Assembly (NCBI GenBank): GCA_947644475.1
Contig: CANRZQ010000141.1
Location: 1 to 7,009, forward strand
DNA from: an uncultured Muribaculaceae bacterium
GTDB lineage: Bacteria; Bacteroidota; Bacteroidia; Bacteroidales; Muribaculaceae
Length of the DNA stretch: 7,009 bases
Reading direction: 5' to 3'
Both the position numbers and the translations under genes were made by a program. Shown piece by piece: positions 1 to 5,295 of the stretch. Under the pieces are notes generated by a model, which searched no databases, was not told the DNA's origin, and saw only the letters and a list, made by a program, of their open reading frames with translations. Positions within the stretch are counted from its first letter, which is position 1; each line of letters opens with the position of its first letter.

Positions 1-480
1 GTCTTTTGCCGGCTCAGGGGGGGTGAAGGATTTGGGGCGAAGTTCTGCGGGGAGTTCGAGAGGATCGTCTGGGTCATCGTCCAAGGCAAAGTAGTCGGCC
101 GGGGCGGGGGAGAAGATGAGGCGTTCGAGCATGGCGTCGTCCTCGGGCGATTGCGAGCCGTAGGTGTCGAGGAAGGCTGATATTGTGTCTTCTGTCGACG
201 GGGCTTGGCGAGGCTGCTCGGGCGGATATATCGAGTACCAGTCTTCGCCGGATATGGCGGCATAGTCCATGGTGGCCTCGCGGTCGACGGCGTGGAGCAT
301 CATGTGGCCGGCCACGCTGCGGCGTGTCTCGTGGTCGAGTGCGGCTGCGCCTGTGCGCAGGAAGCGTGCGGATGCGAATCCGAACCAAGGCCAGCGGCTG
401 CGGGCCTCGGCCTCCCATGCGGGGTCGACCGTGGCGTTGGCGTCGGCGAGCAGGCGGGCTATGTCTTCGTTCAGATTCAT
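1..480 (-). CDS. Conserved hypothetical protein, 3' end outside window
   Basis: An open frame reads leftward from an ATG at 480 to the window edge, 160 codons without a stop, so the C-terminus is missing. The protein begins MNLNEDIARLLADA. It has an aromatic stretch RWPWFGF near residues 29-35, a GEDWYSIYPPE segment near 78-88, a TISAFLDTYG segment near 99-108, and an acidic, proline-rich tail. There is no signal peptide or membrane helix, so it is probably cytoplasmic. It starts 7 nt after the lptE stop and is surely cotranscribed with lptE and the sigma-54 activator. From memory, Bacteroidales genomes often have a conserved uncharacterised protein here, ahead of secG; secG itself is not visible. 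I cannot assign a function. That the gene is real is well supported by operon position, codon pattern and length. Confidence 0.82.
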   Translation of the reverse strand, partial: MNLNEDIARLLADANATVDPAWEAEARSRWPWFGFASARFLRTGAAALDHETRRSVAGHMMLHAVDREATMDYAAISGEDWYSIYPPEQPRQAPSTEDTISAFLDTYGSQSPEDDAMLERLIFSPAPADYFALDDDPDDPLELPAELRPKSFTPPEPAKD

Positions 481-487
481 TGTTCTG

Positions 488-1018
488 TTACCAGTTGCCG
501 AGTGTGGCGTTGAATATAAGGTCGACAAGTTCTTTGGAGATTTGCTGGCAGAGGTCGTCTTGCACGTCGGTGAGCATGAGCGAGGCGTCGAAGTCGCGGT
601 AGGCCGAGAATGTCTGGTCGATGTCGTTGCCTTCGTTCTTGTTGTCGGTATATTTCACGCGCACGCTTATGGTGAGGCGTGTCTGTGAGGCCCATGCGTT
701 TTCGGTCACGGCCTGGGGGGAGAGGGAGTAGCCGGTGATCTCGCCTTCGAGCTGGAGGTCGGAGGCGGTGTCGACGGTGCGCAGCCGGGTGTTTCGGGAG
801 ATATAGTCAAGAAGTTCGTTCTCGAAAGTCTGCTGCAAGGGTGGGTAGACAAGGGCGGCGCGTATCGGGAATTCAGATACGTGGATTGTCTTGTATATGT
901 TGTAGTCGAGGGCCGCGCCGTTGAATTTGTAACTGATGCGGCACGACTGCATGGCGGCGGCGCATATGGCCACGATTATTACCGCCATCGAGCGTTTAAT
1001 GAATGTATTCCAGGCCAT
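488..1018 (-). CDS. lptE: LptE-family outer-membrane LPS-assembly lipoprotein
   Basis: The 176-residue product is a predicted lipoprotein. A basic n-region with K8 and R9 precedes a hydrophobic segment (residues 11-22) and a lipobox-like MQSC with Cys at 26. After it comes the YKFNGAALDYNIYKTIHV stretch (30-47) and a long region with alternating beta and helix character, as in Bacteroidales LptE proteins. LptE plugs the LptD barrel and helps insert lipopolysaccharide into the outer membrane. The ATG at 1018 lies inside the end of the sigma-54 activator gene, a 23-nt overlap. A second ATG (codon 11, at 988) lies beyond that stop, but starting there would remove the positive charges of the signal peptide, so I chose the first. 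The overlap suggests translational coupling. The family call is confident; exact function is by homology. Confidence 0.85.
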   Translation of the reverse strand: MAWNTFIKRSMAVIIVAICAAAMQSCRISYKFNGAALDYNIYKTIHVSEFPIRAALVYPPLQQTFENELLDYISRNTRLRTVDTASDLQLEGEITGYSLSPQAVTENAWASQTRLTISVRVKYTDNKNEGNDIDQTFSAYRDFDASLMLTDVQDDLCQQISKELVDLIFNATLGNW

Positions 1019-2234
1019 ATTCTTTGATTTTGCGGTAAAGGGTTCGTTCTGATATTTTCAGTTCGGCGGCCACGGCCTTGCGCTTGCCCTGGTTGCGGAT
1101 AAGCGACTCGCGTATGGCCTCGCGCTCGCGGAGTTCGAGCGACTCGACGGGGCGCGCCGCGGCTGGCGCGGTGTCGGCTGCGGTCACTTCCTCGGGGCGT
1201 ATGTCGATTACATCGGGCTGCGCCGGGGCATGACGCTCGGGGGCGAGCACTCCGGCCGATATGCGCCGGTCGAGAGCCGCGGGCTGGCGTTCAATTTGCG
1301 ATTTGAGGGTGTCGATTTCGCTGCGCAGGCTGAATATGAGGTTGAAGAGCATCTCGCGCTCCTGCTCGTAGGTGTGGGAGCGCACGGCGGGCGATGTCGA
1401 CGCTCCGGCATCGTACGACTCCATGATGCGCGGCAGGTAACTTTGCGCCACCTCGCCTGATATTTCTCCGCCGGCCTCGAACAGGGCCATCTGCTCGACC
1501 ACGTTTTTGAGCTGGCGCACGTTGCCCGGCCACGCATAACTTTGCAGCATGCGGGTGGCTCCTTCGGAAAAAGATATCGACGGCGTGCGGTATTTCTCGG
1601 CGAAGTCGGCCGCGAATTTGCGTGCGAGCAGGGTTATGTCGTGTCCGCGCTCGCGCAGCGGCGGCACAGAAATCTGTATCGTTGACAGACGGTAGAACAG
1701 GTCCTCGCGGAAGCGTCCCTCGGCCACGGCCTTTATCATGTCGACGTTTGTGGCCGCCACCACTCGTATGTTGGTCTTCTGCACCTGCGACGAGCCCACC
1801 TTTATGTATTCGCCCGTCTCGAGCACGCGCAGCAGTCGCGCCTGGGTGGTCATAGGCAGTTCGGCCACCTCGTCGAGGAATATGGTGCCTCCGTTGGCCT
1901 CCTCGAAATATCCCTTGCGCGAGGCCACCGCGCCGGTGAACGACCCTTTCTCGTGGCCGAACAGTTCGGAGTCGATGGTGCCCTCGGGGATTGCGCCGCA
2001 GTTCACGGCAATATATTTTGCATGCTTTCGCGCGCTGAACGCGTGGATGATCTGTGGAAAAAACTCCTTGCCTGCGCCGCTCTCGCCCGTTATGAGCACC
2101 GACAGGTCGATGGGAGCCACCTTGATGGCCCTCTTCACGGCTTCGAGCAAAGCGGGGTTGGTGCCAATGATGCCGAACCGCATCTTGGCCTGCTGCACCT
2201 CGGGAGATATGTCGTTGGATCTAATGACTGGCAT
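996..2234 (-). CDS. Sigma-54-dependent Fis-type transcriptional activator, no receiver domain
   Basis: This 412-residue protein is a bacterial enhancer-binding protein: it uses ATP hydrolysis to remodel RNA polymerase-sigma-54 at promoters with -24/-12 elements. The AAA+ domain spans about residues 20-270. It has Walker A GESGAGKE (50-57), a sigma-54 contact loop GSFTGA (97-102), Walker B GGTIFLDE (115-122), the FREDLFYRL arginine region (175-183) and the sensor II motif WPGNVRQL (235-242). A variable linker with a coiled-coil-like stretch (about 288-318) and an Ala/Pro-rich part follow, then a Fis-type helix-turn-helix (about 371-408). The N-terminus has only about 20 residues before the AAA+ domain, so there is no phosphoacceptor or GAF sensor; control must come from expression, partners or nucleotide state. 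The Ser in GSFTGA is, from memory, normal for the Bacteroidales orthologue. It is the first gene of the operon with lptE. Its targets cannot be told from the window. Confidence 0.93.
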   Translation of the reverse strand: MPVIRSNDISPEVQQAKMRFGIIGTNPALLEAVKRAIKVAPIDLSVLITGESGAGKEFFPQIIHAFSARKHAKYIAVNCGAIPEGTIDSELFGHEKGSFTGAVASRKGYFEEANGGTIFLDEVAELPMTTQARLLRVLETGEYIKVGSSQVQKTNIRVVAATNVDMIKAVAEGRFREDLFYRLSTIQISVPPLRERGHDITLLARKFAADFAEKYRTPSISFSEGATRMLQSYAWPGNVRQLKNVVEQMALFEAGGEISGEVAQSYLPRIMESYDAGASTSPAVRSHTYEQEREMLFNLIFSLRSEIDTLKSQIERQPAALDRRISAGVLAPERHAPAQPDVIDIRPEEVTAADTAPAAARPVESLELREREAIRESLIRNQGKRKAVAAELKISERTLYRKIKEYGLEYIH

Positions 2235-2241
2235 AGTTGTG

Positions 2242-2249
2242 CAAAGTTA
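2242..2249 (-). promoter_or_regulatory. Bacteroidetes -7 promoter element for the sigma-54 activator operon
   Basis: The minus strand reads TAACTTTG, an exact match to the TAnnTTTG -7 element used by the Bacteroidetes housekeeping sigma factor. Only seven bases (CACAACT) separate it from the ATG at 2234, so transcription should start at or just before the start codon. I see no clean TTTG -33 box at the expected distance; an AT-rich tract lies at 2288-2301. Confidence 0.6.
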
Positions 2250-2302
2250 CGAAAATTTTCCCCAACCGCGGCACACCTAAAACCACAAATTTTTTATTTT
2301 TA

Positions 2303-2365
2303 CGTTAATGGCCGCGCGAATAGGCCGTTAATTTTTGATTAACGGACAAATTATGGCGATTAACG
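2303..2365. promoter_or_regulatory. Four-box CGTTAAT/ATTAACG array with central inverted repeat
   Basis: Four copies of the same 7-mer lie in 63 bp. Two are CGTTAAT (2303-2309 and 2326-2332) and two are the reverse complement ATTAACG (2338-2344 and 2359-2365). The inner pair forms a perfect 8-bp inverted repeat, CCGTTAAT and ATTAACGG, around TTTTG (2325-2345). Start-to-start spacings are 23 bp in the left pair and 21 bp in the right pair, about two helical turns. No T-tract follows on either strand, so it is not a typical intrinsic terminator. It sits between the hepT stop and the activator promoter and looks like an operator for a dimeric regulator. That role is inference. Confidence 0.45.
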
Positions 2366-2378
2366 CTAAATAATAGGT

Positions 2379-2735
2379 TTATTCATGTGATATTCCGTAT
2401 TCTGCTATAATCTTCTCAATATCGATTTTCAGAATAGGGATATGGCGAATTACTAAACTCCACAAAAATTCCGGTTTAACGGAATCATAGCCATGTATAA
2501 TGCGATTGCGTGTGTCGATTATCGCTCTTGCATTTGGCAAAGGAAAATCGCGTTGGATTTTGAGTATCCGGTTTATAGCCTCGCCCATAATCTCCGCTTT
2601 CCGTTCTACTGCGCTTCTGCGGAGATAGTCTTTTTCAAAGACATCGTAGCGCATGGGATAGCCTGCAAAGTAACTTTCAACTTCCTCTATCGCCTTTTTG
2701 ATATCATATAGATAAACGGCTATATACTCATCCAT
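2379..2735 (-). CDS. hepT: HepT-like toxin of a type VII toxin-antitoxin pair (DUF86 family)
   Basis: I call a 118-residue protein starting MDEYIAVYLYDIKKAIEEVE. It is a mostly helical HEPN-fold protein. The diagnostic RX4-6HXY motif is RNRIIHGY (Arg76, His81, Tyr83), the active region of HepT toxins and the site where the partner MntA adds AMP. A conserved ERKAEIMGEAINRI helix lies at 44-57. An ATG 66 nt further upstream (2801) is open but would put 22 atypical residues in front and overlap mntA by 74 nt. The chosen ATG at 2735 overlaps the mntA stop by 8 nt, as expected of coupled genes. HepT is thought to act as an RNase or growth inhibitor when unmodified. The gene is AT-richer than the operons on both sides, which fits horizontal gain. 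No key residue is missing, so it is probably functional. Confidence 0.9.
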   Translation of the reverse strand: MDEYIAVYLYDIKKAIEEVESYFAGYPMRYDVFEKDYLRRSAVERKAEIMGEAINRILKIQRDFPLPNARAIIDTRNRIIHGYDSVKPEFLWSLVIRHIPILKIDIEKIIAEYGISHE

Positions 2736-3033
2736 AGATAATTTGCTTTTTCTTGTCAACTGATGCCTTGAATATCGGGTTGAGGTTGTTGCCGTATTCA
2801 ATCAGGTCAACAGTGCGGTTGAGCAGGCGTTCTAAGGCATCCCGAAAATCGAAGTAGTTGCTGACGTAGTCAAATGTGTCAAGGTCGATTGATTCAAAAT
2901 CAACAAGCAGGTCAACATCGCTGTTTTCGTTAAATCTGTCGGTAAGGATAGAGCCGAAAACAGCAAGAGACTTGACATAGTGCTTTCGGCACAGGTCAAT
3001 TATGCGTTGTAGATTAAGTTCAATCAGTTTCAT
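2728..3033 (-). CDS. mntA: MntA-like nucleotidyltransferase antitoxin
   Basis: This 101-residue minimal nucleotidyltransferase has the hallmark GSX10DXD motif: Gly27-Ser28, ten residues, then Asp39-Val-Asp41 (DVDLLVDF). The two aspartates bind the metal ions. In characterised MntA-HepT systems the antitoxin transfers AMP from ATP to the HepT tyrosine and silences it. Length and architecture match the family: a short N-terminal helix, the catalytic beta hairpin, then a helix and a final strand near VDLIEYG (75-81). The antitoxin gene is first and overlaps hepT by 8 nt, so antitoxin is made before toxin; the well-studied Shewanella pair has the opposite order. A promoter lies directly upstream, so the pair is transcribed on its own even though the sigma-factor operon lies upstream on the same strand. 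Confidence 0.92.
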   Translation of the reverse strand: MKLIELNLQRIIDLCRKHYVKSLAVFGSILTDRFNENSDVDLLVDFESIDLDTFDYVSNYFDFRDALERLLNRTVDLIEYGNNLNPIFKASVDKKKQIIYG

Positions 3034-3037
3034 GCCA

Positions 3038-3045
3038 CAAAAATA
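3038..3045 (-). promoter_or_regulatory. Bacteroidetes -7 promoter element for mntA-hepT
   Basis: The minus strand reads TATTTTTG, a TAnnTTTG match, ending four bases before the mntA ATG (3033). The upstream DNA is very AT-rich but has no clear TTTG -33 box. If used, the mRNA would be leaderless or begin inside the start codon, so the true start could be slightly downstream or another promoter may be used. Confidence 0.4.
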
Positions 3046-3098
3046 ACAATTTTATTTTGAATATAAACGTCGGAGATCTGAAATTTGATGATGGCTAT

Positions 3099-3482
3099 TT
3101 AAATGGTTTTTTTGGCGGAGAGGCGGGAGAGGGTGATTTCGTAGGCGTTGATGGCCATGGTGACGGAGAGGGCGGCCATGATGGTCCATGCGATAATCTG
3201 CCGGTCGAATGAGAAGGCCGGGATGGATGGCAATGAAAACTCGATGGATGCGGCCCGGTCGCCGAGTAGCTGCATCAGCAGGGTGAAGATCACTCCGGTG
3301 ACGAATCCCGACAGCGCGGCGACGGCAACGGCTATGCGGTTGCGCCGCCGGGCGGCGGCCGCATGTCGCTTTACAAGTTCGACGGCCTCCATATGTTTTT
3401 TCAAGCCGGCGAGGAAAAGGGTGTCGGAGGAGAGTTCCGGTTGAAAATTCTGAAACAGGTCTTTAATTTTATCTTCGTCCAT
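3099..3482 (-). CDS. Two-helix membrane protein, putative anti-sigma partner of the ECF factor
   Basis: The 127-residue protein begins MDEDKIKDLFQNFQPELSSD. It has a soluble helical N-terminus of about 48 residues that ends in a basic run (RRRNR, 45-49). Two membrane helices follow, at about 50-72 and 95-115, joined by a short loop, and the tail is short and basic. This layout, a small cytoplasmic domain on a membrane anchor, suits an anti-sigma factor. From memory, related proteins with an 'LF..F.PELSSD' start commonly follow ECF sigma genes in Bacteroidales, though I know of no characterised member. It starts 4 nt after the sigma factor stop and is the last gene of the operon. I see no zinc-binding HxxxCxxC motif of the usual ZAS anti-sigma domain, so the role is inferred from position and topology. 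Confidence 0.78.
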   Translation of the reverse strand: MDEDKIKDLFQNFQPELSSDTLFLAGLKKHMEAVELVKRHAAAARRRNRIAVAVAALSGFVTGVIFTLLMQLLGDRAASIEFSLPSIPAFSFDRQIIAWTIMAALSVTMAINAYEITLSRLSAKKTI

Positions 3483-3486
3483 GGCT

Positions 3487-3966
3487 TTATTCGTTTGACA
3501 GCAGGCCGCGCAGATGATTGCGGCCCCGGGAAAGGTGTTGTTTTACGGCATCTTGCGATGCCTCTACTATTTCGGCGATTTCCTTTATCGAGTAGCCTTC
3601 CATATAGAATAGTAGCACCGATGTACGCTCTTTGGGAGGAAGGCTGTCGAGCGCGGCATACAGGGCCTGGTAGCGGAAGGAGGCGTCGGTGGCGTCGGAG
3701 GATGTGATGTTGCCGGCCTCGTCGTATCCGGCAAACAGGCGCACCGACCGCCGGTGGTCGATAAACGTATTGTAGCCGATGCGGAAAATCCAGGCGTTGA
3801 ACTTATCGGGGCTGTTGAAACTGTCGCAACTGAGGTATGCCTTTATGTAAGCCTCCTGGGCAATATCGTCGGCGAGTTGGGAGTCACCGACGCAAAGGGC
3901 CACGAGAAAGCGCCGGAACGCTTTCTGCGTGCCCTCCACGTGGGATATGAACTGCTCGCGGGTCAT
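3487..3966 (-). CDS. ECF-family RNA polymerase sigma factor
   Basis: At 159 residues this has the two-domain plan of group 4 sigma factors. Region 2 spans about 15-75. It contains DDIAQEAYIKAYLS (33-46), which binds the polymerase clamp, and FNAWIFRIGYNTFIDHRR (56-73), which contacts the -10-like element. A short linker (76-100) leads to region 4 (about 105-155), with LPPKERTSVLLFYMEGYSIKEIAEI and the recognition helix near SQDAVKQHLSRGRNHLR, which reads the -35-like element. There is no extra C-terminal domain. It lies in the middle of a three-gene unit, 3 nt after the upstream membrane gene and 4 nt before the downstream one. The arrangement implies control by membrane-bound partners. The signal and target promoters cannot be read from the window. 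Confidence 0.95.
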   Translation of the reverse strand: MTREQFISHVEGTQKAFRRFLVALCVGDSQLADDIAQEAYIKAYLSCDSFNSPDKFNAWIFRIGYNTFIDHRRSVRLFAGYDEAGNITSSDATDASFRYQALYAALDSLPPKERTSVLLFYMEGYSIKEIAEIVEASQDAVKQHLSRGRNHLRGLLSNE

Positions 3967-3969
3967 CGT

Positions 3970-4380
3970 TTATTTCTCGCCGGAGGCCTCTACTTGCTTG
4001 CGGGTTACGAAATATACAATTAGGAAACTGATGCCAACGGCCAGCGAGGCTCCACCAAAGACAAGAGGCACGGTCACAGGGTCGGCTTCGAAGTTGGAGC
4101 CGGTGCAGAGATTGACCACTCCGACAGCACCGACAAAAAGGCCGGCCAGAGTGAATATGCAGCCCCGGAGCAGGCGGCCGTAAAGTTTCTCGCGCGACGA
4201 TTTGCGGGGACGTTGGAGGGCTTCGGCGAGACGGTCGGTGTCGATGTTATTGTTGGCCTCAATGGCTTTGATGAGTACTTTTGCCCGCTTGTTGTCGCTG
4301 TTCATTATTGTGAGGAAAACAATGAGGACAATCGACATTGGCAGGATTGCGCAGATAAAGATGGGAACCAGATTATGCAT
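3970..4380 (-). CDS. Small membrane protein, DUF6249-like, first gene of the ECF operon
   Basis: The 136-residue product has three predicted membrane helices at about 4-25, 70-92 and 104-126. A charged cytoplasmic-type loop (28-68) contains NKRAKVLIKAIEANNNID and a basic patch RPRKSSREK. The first helix could be read as a signal anchor, but there is no lipobox or clear cleavage site. I believe it belongs to the uncharacterised family DUF6249, which in Bacteroidales often precedes an ECF sigma gene; this is from memory. The stop codon is 3 nt before the sigma factor ATG, so translation is probably coupled. A role in sensing a membrane or envelope state for the sigma factor is plausible, but nothing in the sequence shows a ligand site. 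Confidence 0.8.
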   Translation of the reverse strand: MHNLVPIFICAILPMSIVLIVFLTIMNSDNKRAKVLIKAIEANNNIDTDRLAEALQRPRKSSREKLYGRLLRGCIFTLAGLFVGAVGVVNLCTGSNFEADPVTVPLVFGGASLAVGISFLIVYFVTRKQVEASGEK

Positions 4381-4484
4381 ATTTTCGATATTTTAGTTTG
4401 TTGTTAATGTTGTTTCTGAGACATCTCGCATGTAAGACGCGCCCACCGGCCAAAAGGTGACATCGGCTATAAGTTTTTTTAATG

Positions 4485-4505
4485 TATCGCATAATTAATG
4501 CGATA
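4485..4505. promoter_or_regulatory. Perfect palindrome, candidate operator
   Basis: Arms TATCGCAT and ATGCGATA flank the 5-nt centre AATTA. No T-run follows on either strand, so it does not look like an intrinsic terminator. It is 130 bp upstream of the plus-strand promoter and 104 bp upstream of the leftward ATG, so it could serve a regulator of either unit. The function is inferred from symmetry and position only. Confidence 0.4.
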
Positions 4506-4634
4506 GAATCGGACATAATCCACGATATAGGTCACAAATTTAATGAAAAGTCTGAAAGATATCTTATTTTAGGCATATATTGGTCATACTATTAGAAAAA
4601 CATTAAGAGAGGATAAAACATAAATAATATTTAT

Positions 4635-4642
4635 TATCTTTG
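4635..4642 (+). promoter_or_regulatory. Bacteroidetes -7 promoter element for the effector pair
   Basis: The plus strand reads TATCTTTG followed by CA, a good TAnnTTTG match, 26 nt before the ATG at 4669. This spacing gives a normal short 5' leader of about 20 nt. No matching -33 TTTG is visible; the DNA upstream is AT-rich. The leader is purine- and A-rich rather than carrying a Shine-Dalgarno box, as is usual in this phylum. Confidence 0.65.
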
Positions 4643-4668
4643 CAAAGAAAAAAATTATTTTAAATATT

Positions 4669-5295
4669 ATGGAAAAAAAAGAAACTGAAAGAACTTATTG
4701 TGTTTTGGATGTGATTCCTTGGGTGCTTAATCCGGGGATAGAGTCAATGAAATTTTTAGTGCATAGGTATGCAGAGCCTGCCGTATCGGCGGGACAGGAC
4801 GTGATTAGAAAGCAAGTTGATGTCCCGTTGCAAAAAAAATTTGGAATGGAGGTTATGCCAAGAATAAAAACAGAGAGAGATTTTACATTTCCATTTCTTA
4901 ACACATTAGACTCTATAAATATCTCACAACTCGACAGGCAAGTGCCGGATTGGAGGCAAAGGACAGAAAATGGAGATACTGTAAGGATAGGAGTCAGGGG
5001 TAATGATTATACGCCAAACTATGGAGGCACAAGAGTTTCGAGGTCGCTGACAAAAAGATTGACAAATCCGCTGTTTCAAATAGAAACTACACTCGGAAGT
5101 TATGGAATTGAGGCAACAAAAGACAATATAACCACCAGAGATACTTATGACTGGGACACAAATGTTCATCTCGATAGAAACTCTTCCTATGGTCTGGTAA
5201 GAGAACTGATGAACCAATATGGAACACCGGACAGCGTTCCGGAAAATGAGAAAATAAAGATAAGGATAAAAAGCAAGAGGACAAAGAAATGGTAA
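4669..5295 (+). CDS. Putative colicin M-like lipid II-degrading effector (bare catalytic domain)
   Basis: This 208-residue protein resembles the catalytic half of colicin M, which cuts lipid II between undecaprenol and pyrophosphate and so blocks peptidoglycan synthesis. Near the C-terminus is DTYDWDTNVH: Asp158, Tyr160, Asp161 and His167. Their spacing is identical to the essential colicin M residues Asp226, Tyr228, Asp229 and His235 (DKYDFNASTH). The context also fits. A glycine-bearing beta stretch TLGSYGIEATKDN precedes the motif, as in colicin M. About 41 residues follow the His (36 in colicin M), ending in a basic VPENEKIKIRIKSKR tail comparable to colicin M's LPGEIHIKESGKR. An early FLVHRYAEP segment (29-37) recalls ALAHYLWGN at the start of the colicin M enzyme domain. 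Colicin M Asp225 is Arg157 here, and Arg236 is Leu168. There is no signal peptide, TonB box, receptor domain or PAAR/Rhs part. The family call is by eye. It overlaps the next gene by 7 nt and is much AT-richer than the GC-rich core. Confidence 0.62.
   Translation: MEKKETERTYCVLDVIPWVLNPGIESMKFLVHRYAEPAVSAGQDVIRKQVDVPLQKKFGMEVMPRIKTERDFTFPFLNTLDSINISQLDRQVPDWRQRTENGDTVRIGVRGNDYTPNYGGTRVSRSLTKRLTNPLFQIETTLGSYGIEATKDNITTRDTYDWDTNVHLDRNSSYGLVRELMNQYGTPDSVPENEKIKIRIKSKRTKKW

Larger units (their letters stand above)
4381..4668. other. Divergent AT-rich spacer between the ECF operon and the effector pair
   Basis: This 288-bp stretch has no convincing gene. It must hold the leftward promoter of the ECF operon, though I find no clear TAnnTTTG in front of its ATG at 4380. 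It also holds a rightward promoter at 4635-4642 and a perfect palindrome at 4485-4505. Base composition changes sharply inside it: GC-rich up to about 4465, then AT-rich through the plus-strand genes. That change may mark one boundary of an acquired segment. Confidence 0.6.

Noticed and set aside
1939..1944. GSFTGA instead of GAFTGA in the activator as a functional oddity
   Set aside because: The Ser version is, as far as I recall, usual in Bacteroidales orthologues of this activator, so it is not evidence of altered sigma-54 contact.
97..2234. Plus-strand open frames opposite the GC-rich operon (for example 183-602, 1738-2280, 1953-2342)
   Set aside because: They lie antisense to well-supported genes, have Arg/Ala/Ser-rich compositions typical of GC-rich shadow frames, and show no family motifs.
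2229..2243. A plus-strand TGGCA...TGC sequence resembling a sigma-54 -24/-12 promoter
   Set aside because: The GG to GC spacing is 9 instead of 10 nt, and no plus-strand gene lies downstream. It overlaps the start of the activator gene in the wrong orientation.
2735..2801. Longer start for hepT (22 extra residues from an ATG at 2801)
   Set aside because: The added residues are antisense-like Ser/Thr/Arg-rich sequence inside mntA, with a 74-nt overlap. The ATG at 2735 gives the usual HepT length and a tight 8-nt overlap.
4525..4586. Near-repeat ATATAGGTCA / ATATTGGTCA, 52 bp apart
   Set aside because: Two 10-mers with one mismatch in AT-rich DNA are close to chance expectation and lack symmetry.
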